This document shows, in pieces, positions 16,258-25,512 of a stretch of 64,000 nucleotides of DNA. The notes beneath the pieces were generated by a model, which saw only the letters and a list, made by a program, of their open reading frames with translations, had not been told where the DNA came from and made no database searches. Made by a program: the position numbers and the translations under genes. Numbering within the stretch: position 1 is the first letter of the stretch; each line of letters begins with the position of its first letter. This stretch comes from a bacterium 336/3 (GTDB lineage: Bacteria > Bacteroidota > Bacteroidia > Cytophagales > Thermonemataceae). The stretch spans positions 2,184,586 to 2,248,585 of the forward strand of contig LJIE01000001.1 of NCBI GenBank assembly GCA_001281695.1, in the 5' to 3' direction.

Positions 16258-17826
16258 TTATTTACTCATTTTCTCTGCCATTTTAAAGGCTTCAAAAGTA
16301 TTTACAATACCACCAGAAATACAAAGGTCTGTCATTAAAGCATTTGCACCTTTTTCACCTGGTTTGTTAATTTTCTCTGTGGATTTGATAGAAGATTTCA
16401 TTAAAATCTCTTTTACTTGTGCTGCTGTCAGTTTTGGATAATATGACATAAGCAAAGCAGCAACACCTGAAGTAGTAGGAGCGGCCATACTTGTACCACT
16501 TGCATTTTTATAGGCATTGTTATCAGGTACAGTAGAATAAATATCTACACCAGGAGCAAATACATCTACTTTACTTTTACCATAATTAGAGAAATTTGCT
16601 ACAAACTGTGCATTGTCATTAGACCATCCTGAAGCCCCAATTTCTAACCAAGTGGTAGATTCTTTACCTGTATCTAGGTATTTTCTATTAGGAAAATTAT
16701 TCTCTACCTCTAAATTTTTAGCATCATTACCTGCTGCATGTACTAATAAAACACCCTTCGATTCGGCATAACGAACAGCCTCATCTACAAATTTTTTATC
16801 AGGAGAGTAAGATTTTCCAAAACTCATATTGATGATATGAGCACCATTGTCCACAGCATAATAAATAGCATTGGCAACATCTTTATCACGCTCATCGCCA
16901 TCAGGAACAGCACGAACAGGCATGATTAAAACATTATTTGCAACACCTTTAATACCTAATTTATTATCTCTGTTTGCAGCAATAATTCCAGCTACGTGAG
17001 TACCATGAAAAGCATCAGGACCTTTTACATCTGTATTTCCATAGCCTTTTTCTCTCAAAAGAGTAGGATTATCACCTACAATTTTTCTAGGATCAAAATT
17101 TGGATTATAACCATATTCTAAAGCACTTTTAATACCTTTTGTGTAATAGTCCTCCAATTCTTCTGGACTTGCTACTTGATAAAGATACAAAACAATATTT
17201 TTTGCTTCTGTTACTTTGCTATCAGAGCTACTAATAGCCTTTACATTATCCGCAGTAAAAGGCTTTGAACCCAATTCTTTACGAATAGTTTGCACAGCTT
17301 CGTATAAAGGTTTTAATTGAACAGACTCTTCTTCCTTTTCTTTTCTTTTTTCTTCAAGTTCTTTTTTTATTTTTTCAAAATAGGCGTACTCTGGATCTGA
17401 AGTATTGGCATTTTTCTCAAATTTCTTTGACAAACGTACATATTCACGAGTAAGTTCATAGCTGTCTTGTGCTACATTTTTGCCATCTTTACCACCCAAG
17501 AAACTCCAACCATTTACATCATCTATAAATCCATTGTTATCGTCATCTTTGCCATTACCTGCAATTTCTTTTGTGTTTTTCCAGATTTTACCTTTCAAAT
17601 CTTCATGGGCGATATCCACACCTGAATCAATTACGGCAACAATAATGGTTCTGCCTTTTTTCTTCTTGATAAGCTCACTATATACTTTTTCAGAACTTAC
17701 ACCACGAACATTATCTTTTTTAGGGTCAAGATTGAACCAATTTTCAGGAGCTTTTTTCGTATCTTGGGCTTGTAGGGAAATTGTTCCCATTACCAAAGCC
17801 GTAGAGAGTAAAAATTTCAACTTCAT
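16258..17826 (-). CDS. S8 family (subtilisin-like) serine peptidase, exported
   Basis: A 522-residue secreted protease. The signal peptide ends SLQAQ (residue 21). The catalytic triad is Asp67 in AVIDSGVDIAHEDL, His274 in HGTHVAGIIAAN and Ser446 in GTSMAAPTTSG, with the oxyanion Asn in VHAAGND. About 200 residues lie between Asp and His, including a charged coiled coil (about 125-175) that is not part of the core fold; such inserts occur in Bacteroidetes homologues. There is no recognisable I9-type propeptide between the signal and the catalytic Asp, and no T9SS C-terminal domain, so the protein is probably periplasmic. The gene is monocistronic. Confidence 0.94.
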   Translation of the reverse strand: MKLKFLLSTALVMGTISLQAQDTKKAPENWFNLDPKKDNVRGVSSEKVYSELIKKKKGRTIIVAVIDSGVDIAHEDLKGKIWKNTKEIAGNGKDDDNNGFIDDVNGWSFLGGKDGKNVAQDSYELTREYVRLSKKFEKNANTSDPEYAYFEKIKKELEEKRKEKEEESVQLKPLYEAVQTIRKELGSKPFTADNVKAISSSDSKVTEAKNIVLYLYQVASPEELEDYYTKGIKSALEYGYNPNFDPRKIVGDNPTLLREKGYGNTDVKGPDAFHGTHVAGIIAANRDNKLGIKGVANNVLIMPVRAVPDGDERDKDVANAIYYAVDNGAHIINMSFGKSYSPDKKFVDEAVRYAESKGVLLVHAAGNDAKNLEVENNFPNRKYLDTGKESTTWLEIGASGWSNDNAQFVANFSNYGKSKVDVFAPGVDIYSTVPDNNAYKNASGTSMAAPTTSGVAALLMSYYPKLTAAQVKEILMKSSIKSTEKINKPGEKGANALMTDLCISGGIVNTFEAFKMAEKMSK

Positions 17827-17852
17827 CTTTTATAATTTTAAGATTTATAATT

Positions 17853-17860
17853 CAAAACTA
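17853..17860 (-). promoter_or_regulatory. Candidate -7 box for the S8 peptidase gene
   Basis: On the minus strand the sequence reads TAGTTTTG, an exact TAnnTTTG match, 27-34 bp before the ATG. No well-spaced TTTG -33 element is seen. Confidence 0.3.
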
Positions 17861-17951
17861 CTATTTTTATTCAAAAACAGAATATTTTTTATATATTTTG
17901 TACAATTTTTGCAGAAATATATGTATCTATACACATCAATCAGCAACTTTT

Positions 17952-19178
17952 ATGCAACCTTATAGCAAACGCTATACTATTTTTAAATATTGTTTAAATA
18001 TTTTTTTTCTATGCCTTTTTGTAGGTAGTAATAGCTATGCTCAAAAGACAAAAAAAAATATACAAGATATCATAGAACAGGGCGAAGCAGAGTGGGAGGT
18101 ATCCAACTACAAAGAATCTATTGTTTGGTTTACAAAGGCTATTCAAGCCGACTCAACCAATGGCGAAGTATTTTTCAAAAGAGCAAAATCATATATACTT
18201 GCTGAAGAATATCAAAAAGCAGAAAGAGACTTATACATCGCAGATAGTTTGCAATATAAACAAATAGAAACACCTTTTTATTGGGGATTGATATATTTTA
18301 AACAAGAACAATTTGAAAAGGCTCTTTCTTTCTTTGAACAGGCATTTCAAAAAGGCTACCAAAATGACTCTTTTTATGCATATCTAGCTGAAACATATAC
18401 TTCCTTAAATAAAAATAAGGAAGCTCATGAGTTTTATGATAAAGCCATTGCTCTCAATGCCACAGATATAGATTTGTATTGGCTTAGAGCAAATTTTTAT
18501 GTAAAACAAGAAGAACATGCCAAAGCCCTTGCTGATCTGGATAAGATTACAACTTTACAATCACGTTATTGGAAAGCATATCAATTAAAAGCAGATATTT
18601 ACTTTTGGCAAAACAAAGATACTCAGAGCCTTGAAAATAGATTGTTGTATTTTAAATACTTACCTGACAAGAAAAAAATAACATCTTCTGATTATAGCAT
18701 TATAGCCATGAATTATGCTGCAAACAAGCAATTTGCTAAATCAGTGGAGTATAGTACCAAAGCCATTGAGTTGAATAAAGAAAATCAGGAATATTATTTT
18801 GAAAGAGCAACTTATTATATTCAAATAAAGAATTATCAAAAAGCCCTTACAGATTGTCAGAAAGCTATTGAATTAGATGGAGAAGATATAGTTTATTTTA
18901 GGCAAAGAGCGTTTCTATATAGAATACTTAAAAAATATACAGAAGCTCTTGCTGATTATGAATTCTTAGCTCAGCAAGATGAAAAAGATGCTGAAAATCA
19001 TTACTATGTAGCTGAAATAAAATATTTGCTTAAAAAAGAACCCAAAGAATTTCAAATAGATGTACAAACTGCATTTCAATTGGGTTACCCCAAAGAGCAA
19101 ATGCATTTAGAATTGCAAAAATATGCAGAACGAAAATTAGGAATGGCTCGATTTTTCAAAAGGAAAACAAAATCTTAA
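17952..19178 (+). CDS. Exported tetratricopeptide repeat protein
   Basis: A 408-residue protein. The ATG at 17952 was chosen because it places a hydrophobic signal sequence (FKYCLNIFFLCLFVGSNSYAQ region) at the N-terminus; the longer frame would need a TTG start at 17898 and adds a non-signal extension. From residue 35 to 390 there are about nine TPR units, for example YKESIVWFTKAIQADSTNG and YQKALTDCQKAIELDGEDI. No enzymatic domain is present. It is followed by a small lipoprotein and a histidine kinase on the same strand, 57 and 14 bp apart, so the three may be co-transcribed. Confidence 0.85.
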   Translation: MQPYSKRYTIFKYCLNIFFLCLFVGSNSYAQKTKKNIQDIIEQGEAEWEVSNYKESIVWFTKAIQADSTNGEVFFKRAKSYILAEEYQKAERDLYIADSLQYKQIETPFYWGLIYFKQEQFEKALSFFEQAFQKGYQNDSFYAYLAETYTSLNKNKEAHEFYDKAIALNATDIDLYWLRANFYVKQEEHAKALADLDKITTLQSRYWKAYQLKADIYFWQNKDTQSLENRLLYFKYLPDKKKITSSDYSIIAMNYAANKQFAKSVEYSTKAIELNKENQEYYFERATYYIQIKNYQKALTDCQKAIELDGEDIVYFRQRAFLYRILKKYTEALADYEFLAQQDEKDAENHYYVAEIKYLLKKEPKEFQIDVQTAFQLGYPKEQMHLELQKYAERKLGMARFFKRKTKS

Positions 19179-19235
19179 AATACAAAACATAATACCAAAA
19201 CAATTAAACATTTAACTTTATCCTAATTAAATCGT

Positions 19236-19757
19236 ATGAAGCAATTATTCCTTTATTTAGCTCTGATAATCTTTTTCGCATCTTGTGGTGAAAAAGAAAA
19301 GAAAGTAGAAAAAAAACAAGAAGTAGTTATCAATGAAAATATACCCATTGATACGATGGGAGCTTGGGTACGCCTTGTTATGAAAGAAAGCAAAGGAGTA
19401 ATGCGTGGCTTTGAATTGGGAGATGCTTTAGATTCCATTAAAAAATATGAAAAAGCTAAAATTCATGATGAAAGCCAAGATAAAAAATTTATTACCTATA
19501 CAATAGATTTTGATGATGATTTCGTAGATATTACCTACCAATATAATGAACAAAAAAAGATAAAAACAATCAGAATAAATGCAGTAGTAAATGGAATGGA
19601 AAGCTTTTTAGAAGATTTTTCTAAATTCTATGATATTCGCTATGGAGTAGGAAAAACCCTCAATGATAGCACCCGTTCTTGGAAAAGTAAAAAAGGTTAT
19701 CAAGTTAAATTGATTAAAAAGAAAAAAGAATCTGGAGCTGTTATTATCATTGAGTAA
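19236..19757 (+). CDS. Hypothetical lipoprotein
   Basis: A 173-residue protein with a lipoprotein signal: a hydrophobic stretch and lipobox FASC with Cys17, followed by a Lys/Glu-rich linker (residues 18-35). The remaining 130 residues form a compact alpha/beta domain with alternating strands (KFITYTIDFDDDFVDITYQY) that I cannot assign to a family. The linker after the cysteine lacks the S(D/E) export signal known from some Bacteroidetes surface lipoproteins, so the location is probably the periplasmic face. It lies between the TPR gene and a kinase gene. Confidence 0.75.
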   Translation: MKQLFLYLALIIFFASCGEKEKKVEKKQEVVINENIPIDTMGAWVRLVMKESKGVMRGFELGDALDSIKKYEKAKIHDESQDKKFITYTIDFDDDFVDITYQYNEQKKIKTIRINAVVNGMESFLEDFSKFYDIRYGVGKTLNDSTRSWKSKKGYQVKLIKKKKESGAVIIIE

Positions 19758-19771
19758 AATTTATTGAGTTT

Positions 19772-21487
19772 ATGGATGAGTTTGTTAAATATGAAACAGA
19801 ACTCTCTCCTGATGGTTATGACCTGATGGTAGTGGCATCTTTAATGGGTGAAGTATTTGATATAGAACTTATAAAGCGTTTTAAAAATTGGGATAATATT
19901 GAACTTCTTCTTGAAGAATGTTTAAGTAAGCAGATTATAGATTCAGAGGAACATGACAATCAATTGATTTTTAAATTTCAACTTCATCATGTTTATCAAT
20001 ACTTCAAGAAACAAGTATCACAAATCAGGAATATAGAACTTTTACGACAAGTAGTTTCCCTTCAAAGTAAAGAATATGCCATTGCAGAAACAAGAATCAA
20101 GGATTTTATTCAAAAAAATTATGATGGAGTAAATATTCTGAAGTATTTATTAAACCATAAATCTATTATTGAAGGTATTTGGAAGGAAGCACTTCCTCTC
20201 ATTAGTGAAAATCTTTATAAAATCGTTCATGCTCATCAAATCAGCATTTGGGCATATCAAGATAACAACAACAGTATTCAATGTATAGAAATGTATGATA
20301 CTGAAAAGCACCTGCATTTACATATAGAGGGCAAACCTGAAGGTGTTCTTTGGGCTAAAGATCATCCTCATTATTTTGAAAAACTGGCAAGTGGTCAGAT
20401 CATTGTAGCCAATAATGCTAGAACAAATGCAGCCACCTACGAGCTAACAGAACGTTATTTTAAACCTATGAATGTCTATGCTTTGCTAGATGTTCCCTTT
20501 TTTTTGAATGGTAAATTAGCTGGAGTAATTTGCTTTGAGAATAAAATTCCAAAAGTTTGGAGTCCACATGAAATATTTTTTGCTTTGAGTATAGGAGCAT
20601 TTATTTCTCTAACTTATCAAGCACTTCAAAGAAAACGTTCTGAAAATATGCTTCGAGAAGCAAATGAGTATCTCTCTAAGCTTAATAAAGAGGTTTACGA
20701 GAAGAATCAACAACTTCAAAAAGCAAATAATGATATCCAAGAAACGAATGAGAATCTTGAAAAAATAGTAGAACAAAGAACCCAAAATTTGCAATTAAGT
20801 AATGCTCAATTGACAGCTCTTAATGAAGAATTAGATACGTTTTTTTATCATGCTGCCCATGATTTGCGTCGCCCACTAACAAATATTTTGGGTTTGTTGG
20901 AATTGGGTAAAATGCATGAACCCAGCTCTGAAATGATACAATTGTTTGTATATATCAACGAAACAGTGATGGGAATGGATGCCATGCTCCGTAAATTAAT
21001 TAGCTTGAGTGCTATTACGGTCAGACAACCTATATTAGAAAAAATTAATTTTGAGGAAATGATAAGTCTTATTCAAAATGACTTGGAGAGACTTATTGTA
21101 AAAAAGGAAATTTGTTTTGAAGTTTCCATAGAACCCAATCTTCATTATATATCTCAAACAGAGGCTGTAAAAGGTATTTTGTCAAATTTAATTGAAAATG
21201 GACTGATATTCAGTCATTCACAGGGAGATAGTTTTGTAAAATTATCTATTTACAAACAGAATGAGCATATTTTTATAAAAGCAGAAGACAATGGAATAGG
21301 AATTGCCCAAGAATATCACCAACAAATATTTCAATTGTTTTTTAGAGGTCATATCTTATCACAAGGCAATGGTTTAGGGCTGTATATTGTTAAAAAAGCA
21401 GTTGAACAATTGCAAGGTTTTATTTATGTAGAAAGTGAAGTGAAAAAGGGTAGTATATTCACTATAAAACTGCCTTATATTTTTTGA
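19772..21487 (+). CDS. Cytoplasmic GAF-domain histidine kinase with N-terminal helical module
   Basis: A 571-residue soluble kinase. Residues 1-85 (LMVVASLMGEVFDIELI...LLEECLSKQIID) resemble the winged-helix end of the AAA/STAND module found in large Ser/Thr kinase-GAF-histidine kinase fusions, but the ATPase part is absent. A GAF domain spans about 130-285, followed by a coiled coil (285-350), a DHp domain with His362 in HAAHDLRRPLTNILGLL, and a HATPase domain with N box SNLIENGLIFSH, DNGIGI and GNGLGLYIVKKAV. There is no membrane segment. No response regulator is adjacent. The stimulus is presumably a small ligand of the GAF domain. The gene ends in a terminator. Confidence 0.9.
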   Translation: MDEFVKYETELSPDGYDLMVVASLMGEVFDIELIKRFKNWDNIELLLEECLSKQIIDSEEHDNQLIFKFQLHHVYQYFKKQVSQIRNIELLRQVVSLQSKEYAIAETRIKDFIQKNYDGVNILKYLLNHKSIIEGIWKEALPLISENLYKIVHAHQISIWAYQDNNNSIQCIEMYDTEKHLHLHIEGKPEGVLWAKDHPHYFEKLASGQIIVANNARTNAATYELTERYFKPMNVYALLDVPFFLNGKLAGVICFENKIPKVWSPHEIFFALSIGAFISLTYQALQRKRSENMLREANEYLSKLNKEVYEKNQQLQKANNDIQETNENLEKIVEQRTQNLQLSNAQLTALNEELDTFFYHAAHDLRRPLTNILGLLELGKMHEPSSEMIQLFVYINETVMGMDAMLRKLISLSAITVRQPILEKINFEEMISLIQNDLERLIVKKEICFEVSIEPNLHYISQTEAVKGILSNLIENGLIFSHSQGDSFVKLSIYKQNEHIFIKAEDNGIGIAQEYHQQIFQLFFRGHILSQGNGLGLYIVKKAVEQLQGFIYVESEVKKGSIFTIKLPYIF

Positions 21488-21537
21488 TAAAAATTAAAAA
21501 AATATAGAAATATTACATGTAGATTTTATTTTCTTTT

Positions 21538-21571
21538 CAAGACTTTTTTATAGATAAAAAGTCTTTTTTTT
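21538..21571 (+). terminator. Terminator after the GAF histidine kinase
   Basis: AAGACTTTTT at 21539-21548 pairs with AAAAAGTCTT, followed by eight T. The whole gap 21488-21817 holds only this hairpin and the promoter described next; the rest is plain AT-rich sequence. Confidence 0.8.
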
Positions 21572-21746
21572 ATGTCATATCCTTAAAATATATTTTTGAG
21601 TTATTTATGTTTTTATGCATTAAAAATCTGATAAACAGGTAATTGTATAAAATATATCATAATTTTGAAATATTATTTGGTGCTTTGATTTTTGACAATT
21701 TTTTAAATATGTTTTTGCTGAAAAAACAAAATTTTAAATTATTTTT

Positions 21747-21778
21747 TTTGGAAATTACAAAATGTTACATTTTATTTG
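21747..21778 (+). promoter_or_regulatory. Candidate promoter of the M43 metalloprotease gene
   Basis: TTTG at 21747-21750 and TTTATTTG at 21771-21778 (one mismatch to TAnnTTTG) are 20 bp apart, as in Bacteroidetes promoters. Transcription would start near 21784, about 34 nt before the ATG. Confidence 0.45.
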
Positions 21779-21817
21779 CAATGCTTAATAAAACAACATT
21801 CTTTTAAATCATTTCTT

Positions 21818-23782
21818 ATGAAAAAATTTATAGCCCTCGGCTTTGCAGCATTTATGGCTGGTGCGACCTACGCACAACGTTCTTGCCACAGTATGGAGGT
21901 TTTGGAGCATAACAAGCAACACGACCACCAATTAGAACAAAGAATGAATCAAATAGAGCGTAATACAGAAAGTTTTATTCAGAATAGAGCAAATCAGCGT
22001 GTTACTGGTGTTGTGAGAATTCCCGTGGTAGTTCACGTAATTTATAATACATCTGTTGCTGCTGAAAACATCAGTGATGCTCAAATTCAATCACAAATCG
22101 CTGTTTTAAATGAAGATTTTAGAAAAACTAATGGAGATGTAAGCCAAGTTCCATCTTTGTTTGCTCCATTGGCTGTTGATACAGAAGTTGAATTTTTCTT
22201 AGCTACAACAAGCCCAACAGGTACAGCTACAACAGGTATTACAAGAAAATCATCTACAAGAGCTTCTTGGGGTACTGCTGATGCCATGAAATCAACTTCT
22301 CAAGGTGGAGTAGCCCCTTGGGATGCGACTCGTTACCTCAATATATGGGTATGTAATATTGGTGGAGGTATTTTAGGATATGCTCAATTCCCTGGTGGTA
22401 GCACTTCTACTGATGGGGTTGTAATTTCTCCTCAATATTTTGGTTCTTCCAGCAAAGGTACAGGCTTTTATTTGTCTGCTCCTTTTGATAAAGGTCGTAC
22501 AGCAACACACGAAGTAGGTCACTGGTTAAACCTTCGTCATATTTGGGGTGATGCAAATTGTGGTAATGACTTTGTTACAGATACTCCTACACAACAAACT
22601 TCTAATGGTGGTTGTCCAACATTTCCTAAACCTACTTGTGGAAATACAAGTGATATGTGGATGAACTATATGGACTACACTGATGACCGTTGTATGTATA
22701 TGTTCTCATCAGGACAAAAAGACCGTATGAGAGCAACTTTTGAAACTGGTGGTGGACGTTCTGGCTTTGTAAGTGGTACAACACCTCCTCCAACTTGTGC
22801 TACTCCTGCAAGCTTAACAACTTCTTCAATTACTTCTTCAGGTGCAACATTGAATTGGGGTACTGTTTCTGGTGCAGCTTCTTATGATGTAAGAATTAGA
22901 ACTGTTGGAGCGACTACTTGGACAGACTTCCTAGGAAGAACAGGTACTTCTTTGGCTGTATCAAGCTTAACAGCTTCAACCAATTACGAATGGCAAATCA
23001 GAACAAATTGTTCAGGTTCTTCAAGTGCATATTCTTCAAGTGTTACCTTTACAAGCTCTGGAACTACAACTCCAACTTATTGTGCTTCAAGAGGTACAAA
23101 CAATACTTATGAGTGGATTGACTTAGTATCATTAGGAAGTATCAATCGTACATCTGCAAGAGAAACAAATGGATATTTGAATACAGGACTTTCTACAAAT
23201 TTAGTAAGAGGAACATCACAAACCATTTCTTATAGTGCTGCTTTCTCTTCAACTGCTTATACAGAATACTGGAAAGTGTATATTGACTGGAACAGAGATG
23301 GAGATTTCTTAGATGCTGGTGAAACAGTTGTAAATAGAACATCATCAAGCAGTGCAACACTAAGTTCAACATTTACTGTACCAAGTACAGCAGCTTTAGG
23401 GCAAACTCGTATGAGAGTATCTATGAGTGATGCAAGTCAAAGTTCTTGTACAACATTTACTTATGGAGAAGTAGAAGATTATACAATTAATGTTACTGCA
23501 ACAGCAAGAGAAGATATCAACGCTCAATTAGAAAATACTTTTGGAGTAGAAATTTATCCAAACCCTGCAAATACAGTAGCTAATATCAAACTTTCAGGTG
23601 CTGAGGGCTCTAATAGCGTACAAATCTATGATATGGCAGGAAGAACAGTATTTACAGCTAATGTAGAAGGCAACAACGAATTATCAGTAGATTTGAGCCG
23701 TTTTGAAAAAGGCTTGTATATTATCAATATCACTACAGATAAAGGTACAACAGAAAGAAAGAAATTATTAGTTCAGAAATAA
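21818..23782 (+). CDS. Secreted M43 (pappalysin/cytophagalysin) metalloprotease with Fn3, GEVED and T9SS sorting domains
   Basis: A 654-residue extracellular zinc protease. The ATG at 21818 gives a signal peptide ending GATYAQ; the longer frame needs a TTG start that overlaps the -7 box. The catalytic zinc motif HEVGHWLNLRH lies near residue 230, followed by IWGDANCG. The Met-turn region is MNYMDYTDDRCMYMF. After the protease come a fibronectin III domain (about 325-415), a GEVED domain (about 425-560; DWNRDGDFLDAGE and YGEVEDYTI are diagnostic) and a C-terminal type A T9SS domain (VEIYPNPA..., ending KLLVQK). It is therefore predicted to be exported by the type IX system and released or anchored at the surface. 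Confidence 0.95.
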   Translation: MKKFIALGFAAFMAGATYAQRSCHSMEVLEHNKQHDHQLEQRMNQIERNTESFIQNRANQRVTGVVRIPVVVHVIYNTSVAAENISDAQIQSQIAVLNEDFRKTNGDVSQVPSLFAPLAVDTEVEFFLATTSPTGTATTGITRKSSTRASWGTADAMKSTSQGGVAPWDATRYLNIWVCNIGGGILGYAQFPGGSTSTDGVVISPQYFGSSSKGTGFYLSAPFDKGRTATHEVGHWLNLRHIWGDANCGNDFVTDTPTQQTSNGGCPTFPKPTCGNTSDMWMNYMDYTDDRCMYMFSSGQKDRMRATFETGGGRSGFVSGTTPPPTCATPASLTTSSITSSGATLNWGTVSGAASYDVRIRTVGATTWTDFLGRTGTSLAVSSLTASTNYEWQIRTNCSGSSSAYSSSVTFTSSGTTTPTYCASRGTNNTYEWIDLVSLGSINRTSARETNGYLNTGLSTNLVRGTSQTISYSAAFSSTAYTEYWKVYIDWNRDGDFLDAGETVVNRTSSSSATLSSTFTVPSTAALGQTRMRVSMSDASQSSCTTFTYGEVEDYTINVTATAREDINAQLENTFGVEIYPNPANTVANIKLSGAEGSNSVQIYDMAGRTVFTANVEGNNELSVDLSRFEKGLYIINITTDKGTTERKKLLVQK

Positions 23783-23797
23783 GAATTCTATATCAAT

Positions 23798-23827
23798 AAA
23801 AAAGGTGCTAAAATTAGCACCTTTTTT
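23798..23827. terminator. Bidirectional terminator after the M43 gene
   Basis: AAAAAAGGTGCTAA and TTAGCACCTTTTTT (14-bp stem, 2-nt gap) between convergent genes. Confidence 0.9.
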
Positions 23828-24123
23828 TATTGTACAAATGTGTGTTGTTCTAAAGAAAAAGCAATGGGCTTATCATTAAACAATATTTTTGTTTTAGCCC
23901 AAGTGGATTGAAATAAATCTGATTTTCTGTAATTCTCTAAATGCTCAGGGCTTTCCCAATGGCTGTATGTACAAAAAATGTGTTTGTTATCAGCATCACA
24001 GAGCAACTCTAAATGTTTACAGCCTTCAAAATTGCGAATAAGGTGCTTACTTTGTTCAAAAATTTCTAAAAAATCATCTGTTTTATCTTTCTGAAAAAAC
24101 ATTCTGACAATACGTACAATCAT
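23827..24123 (-). CDS. Antibiotic biosynthesis monooxygenase (ABM) family protein
   Basis: A 98-residue dimeric ferredoxin-like ABM domain protein. Visible features are the N-terminal strand MIVRIVRMFFQ, the helix TDDFLEIFEQSKHLIRNFEGC, then the strand HLELLCDADNKHIFCTYSHWES and the helix LENYRKSDLF. Related proteins include quinol monooxygenases such as YgiN and many of unknown substrate. The ATG at 24123 was preferred over a GTG two codons upstream. It is divergent from ribBA. The function beyond the fold is not known. Confidence 0.85.
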   Translation of the reverse strand: MIVRIVRMFFQKDKTDDFLEIFEQSKHLIRNFEGCKHLELLCDADNKHIFCTYSHWESPEHLENYRKSDLFQSTWAKTKILFNDKPIAFSLEQHTFVQ

Positions 24124-24209
24124 AGACACTAAGTTTATAAACCAATTACCAAAAAAAATCGTTTTCTTTGCAAAGAAAATTATTTTTTGGAATACCTTAT
24201 CTTTTATTT

Positions 24210-25442
24210 ATGGAAAATAAACAACCAGCTAGTTCAATACATCTTGATACCATTGAAGAAGCTCTTGAAGCTCTTAAAAAAGGTGAAGTAATTATAGTAG
24301 TAGATGATGAAAATAGAGAGAATGAGGGAGATTTTATATGTACTGCAGAAACTATTACCCCTGAAATCGTGAATTTCATGGTGAAAGAGGCAAGAGGCTA
24401 CTTGTGTGTAGCTCTCACTGAAGAACGTTGTGATGAACTTAAATTGGATATGATGGTGGGGCAAAATACAGATCCCAACAAAACAGCCTTTACAGTAACG
24501 GTAGATTTATTGGGGCATGGAAATACAACAGGTATTTCGGCTCAGGATAGAGCAAGAACCATCAAAGCTCTTGTGAATCCACAAACAAAACCAGAAGATT
24601 TAGGCAGACCTGGGCATATCAATCCATTAAAGGCTAGAAAAGGAGGTGTTCTAAGGAGAACAGGGCATACAGAAGCTACTGTGGATTTGGCTCGCTTGGC
24701 AGGTTTTCAGCCTGCTGGTGTACTCATAGAAGTGATGAATGAAGATGGTACTATGGCAAGACTTCCTGAGCTTAGACAAATAGCAGATAAATTTGGTTTA
24801 AAACTCATTTCTATTGAAGATTTGATTGCATACAGACTACAAAATGAAAGTCTTATTCGTTGTGAAATAGGAGTAGAAATGCCTACTACTTGGGGAGATT
24901 TTGATTTGGTTGCATATAGACAAGTCAATACTGAAGAAATTCATCTAGCCCTTGTAAAAGGTACTTGGGAAGAAAATGAACCTATATTGGTACGTGTACA
25001 CTCTTCGTGTGTAACAGGTGATATTTTTGGCTCTTGTCGTTGTGATTGTGGACCACAACTCCACACAGCTATGAAAATGGTAGAAGAAGCAGGTAAAGGT
25101 ATTGTCCTATATATGAATCAAGAGGGTAGAGGTATTGGACTTGTCAATAAATTAAAGGCTTATAAACTACAAGAACAGGGTTTGGATACTGTACAGGCTA
25201 ACGAAGCACTAGGATTCAAAATGGATACAAGAGATTATGGTATAGGAGCTCAAATACTGAGAGATTTAGGCGTAAAAAAAATAAAATTGATTTCTAATAA
25301 TCCTAAAAAAAGGGCAGGACTTGTGGGTTACGGTTTGGAAATAGTAGATACAGTTCCTATTGAAATTACTCCCAATCCACATAATCAGAAATATTTAGAA
25401 ACTAAAAGAGATAAGATGGGACACAATATTTTAAAAGATTAA
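24210..25442 (+). CDS. ribBA: Bifunctional 3,4-dihydroxy-2-butanone-4-phosphate synthase / GTP cyclohydrolase II
   Basis: A 410-residue fusion enzyme that starts both branches of riboflavin synthesis: ribulose-5-phosphate to DHBP, and GTP to the diaminopyrimidine precursor. The N-terminal RibB domain (about 1-205) has [14 protein letters not shown] and [17 protein letters not shown]. The C-terminal RibA domain (about 215-400) has the zinc cysteines in [17 protein letters not shown] and the RGIGLVNK loop. All key residues are present in both halves. The ATG at 24210 was chosen because the frame upstream would need a TTG. No FMN riboswitch is seen upstream. The gene is monocistronic with a clear terminator. 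Confidence 0.96.
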   Translation: MENKQPASSIHLDTIEEALEALKKGEVIIVVDDENRENEGDFICTAETITPEIVNFMVKEARGYLCVALTEERCDELKLDMMVGQNTDPNKTAFTVTVDLLGHGNTTGISAQDRARTIKALVNPQTKPEDLGRPGHINPLKARKGGVLRRTGHTEATVDLARLAGFQPAGVLIEVMNEDGTMARLPELRQIADKFGLKLISIEDLIAYRLQNESLIRCEIGVEMPTTWGDFDLVAYRQVNTEEIHLALVKGTWEENEPILVRVHSSCVTGDIFGSCRCDCGPQLHTAMKMVEEAGKGIVLYMNQEGRGIGLVNKLKAYKLQEQGLDTVQANEALGFKMDTRDYGIGAQILRDLGVKKIKLISNNPKKRAGLVGYGLEIVDTVPIEITPNPHNQKYLETKRDKMGHNILKD

Positions 25443-25459
25443 ACACAGATAAAGACGTA

Positions 25460-25497
25460 AAAAAAGCGAAATCTCAATTAGATTTCGCTTTTTTATT
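25460..25497. terminator. Bidirectional terminator ribBA/ppiD-like
   Basis: A 15-bp perfect stem, 25460-25474 with 25480-25494, loop CAATT, with A and T tracts on both sides. Confidence 0.9.
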
Positions 25498-25512
25498 ATT
25501 TAAACAATTTAA

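Noticed and set aside
24130-24209. FMN riboswitch upstream of ribBA
   Set aside because: Only 80 bp of AT-rich sequence are available and none of the RFN-element conserved blocks is seen.
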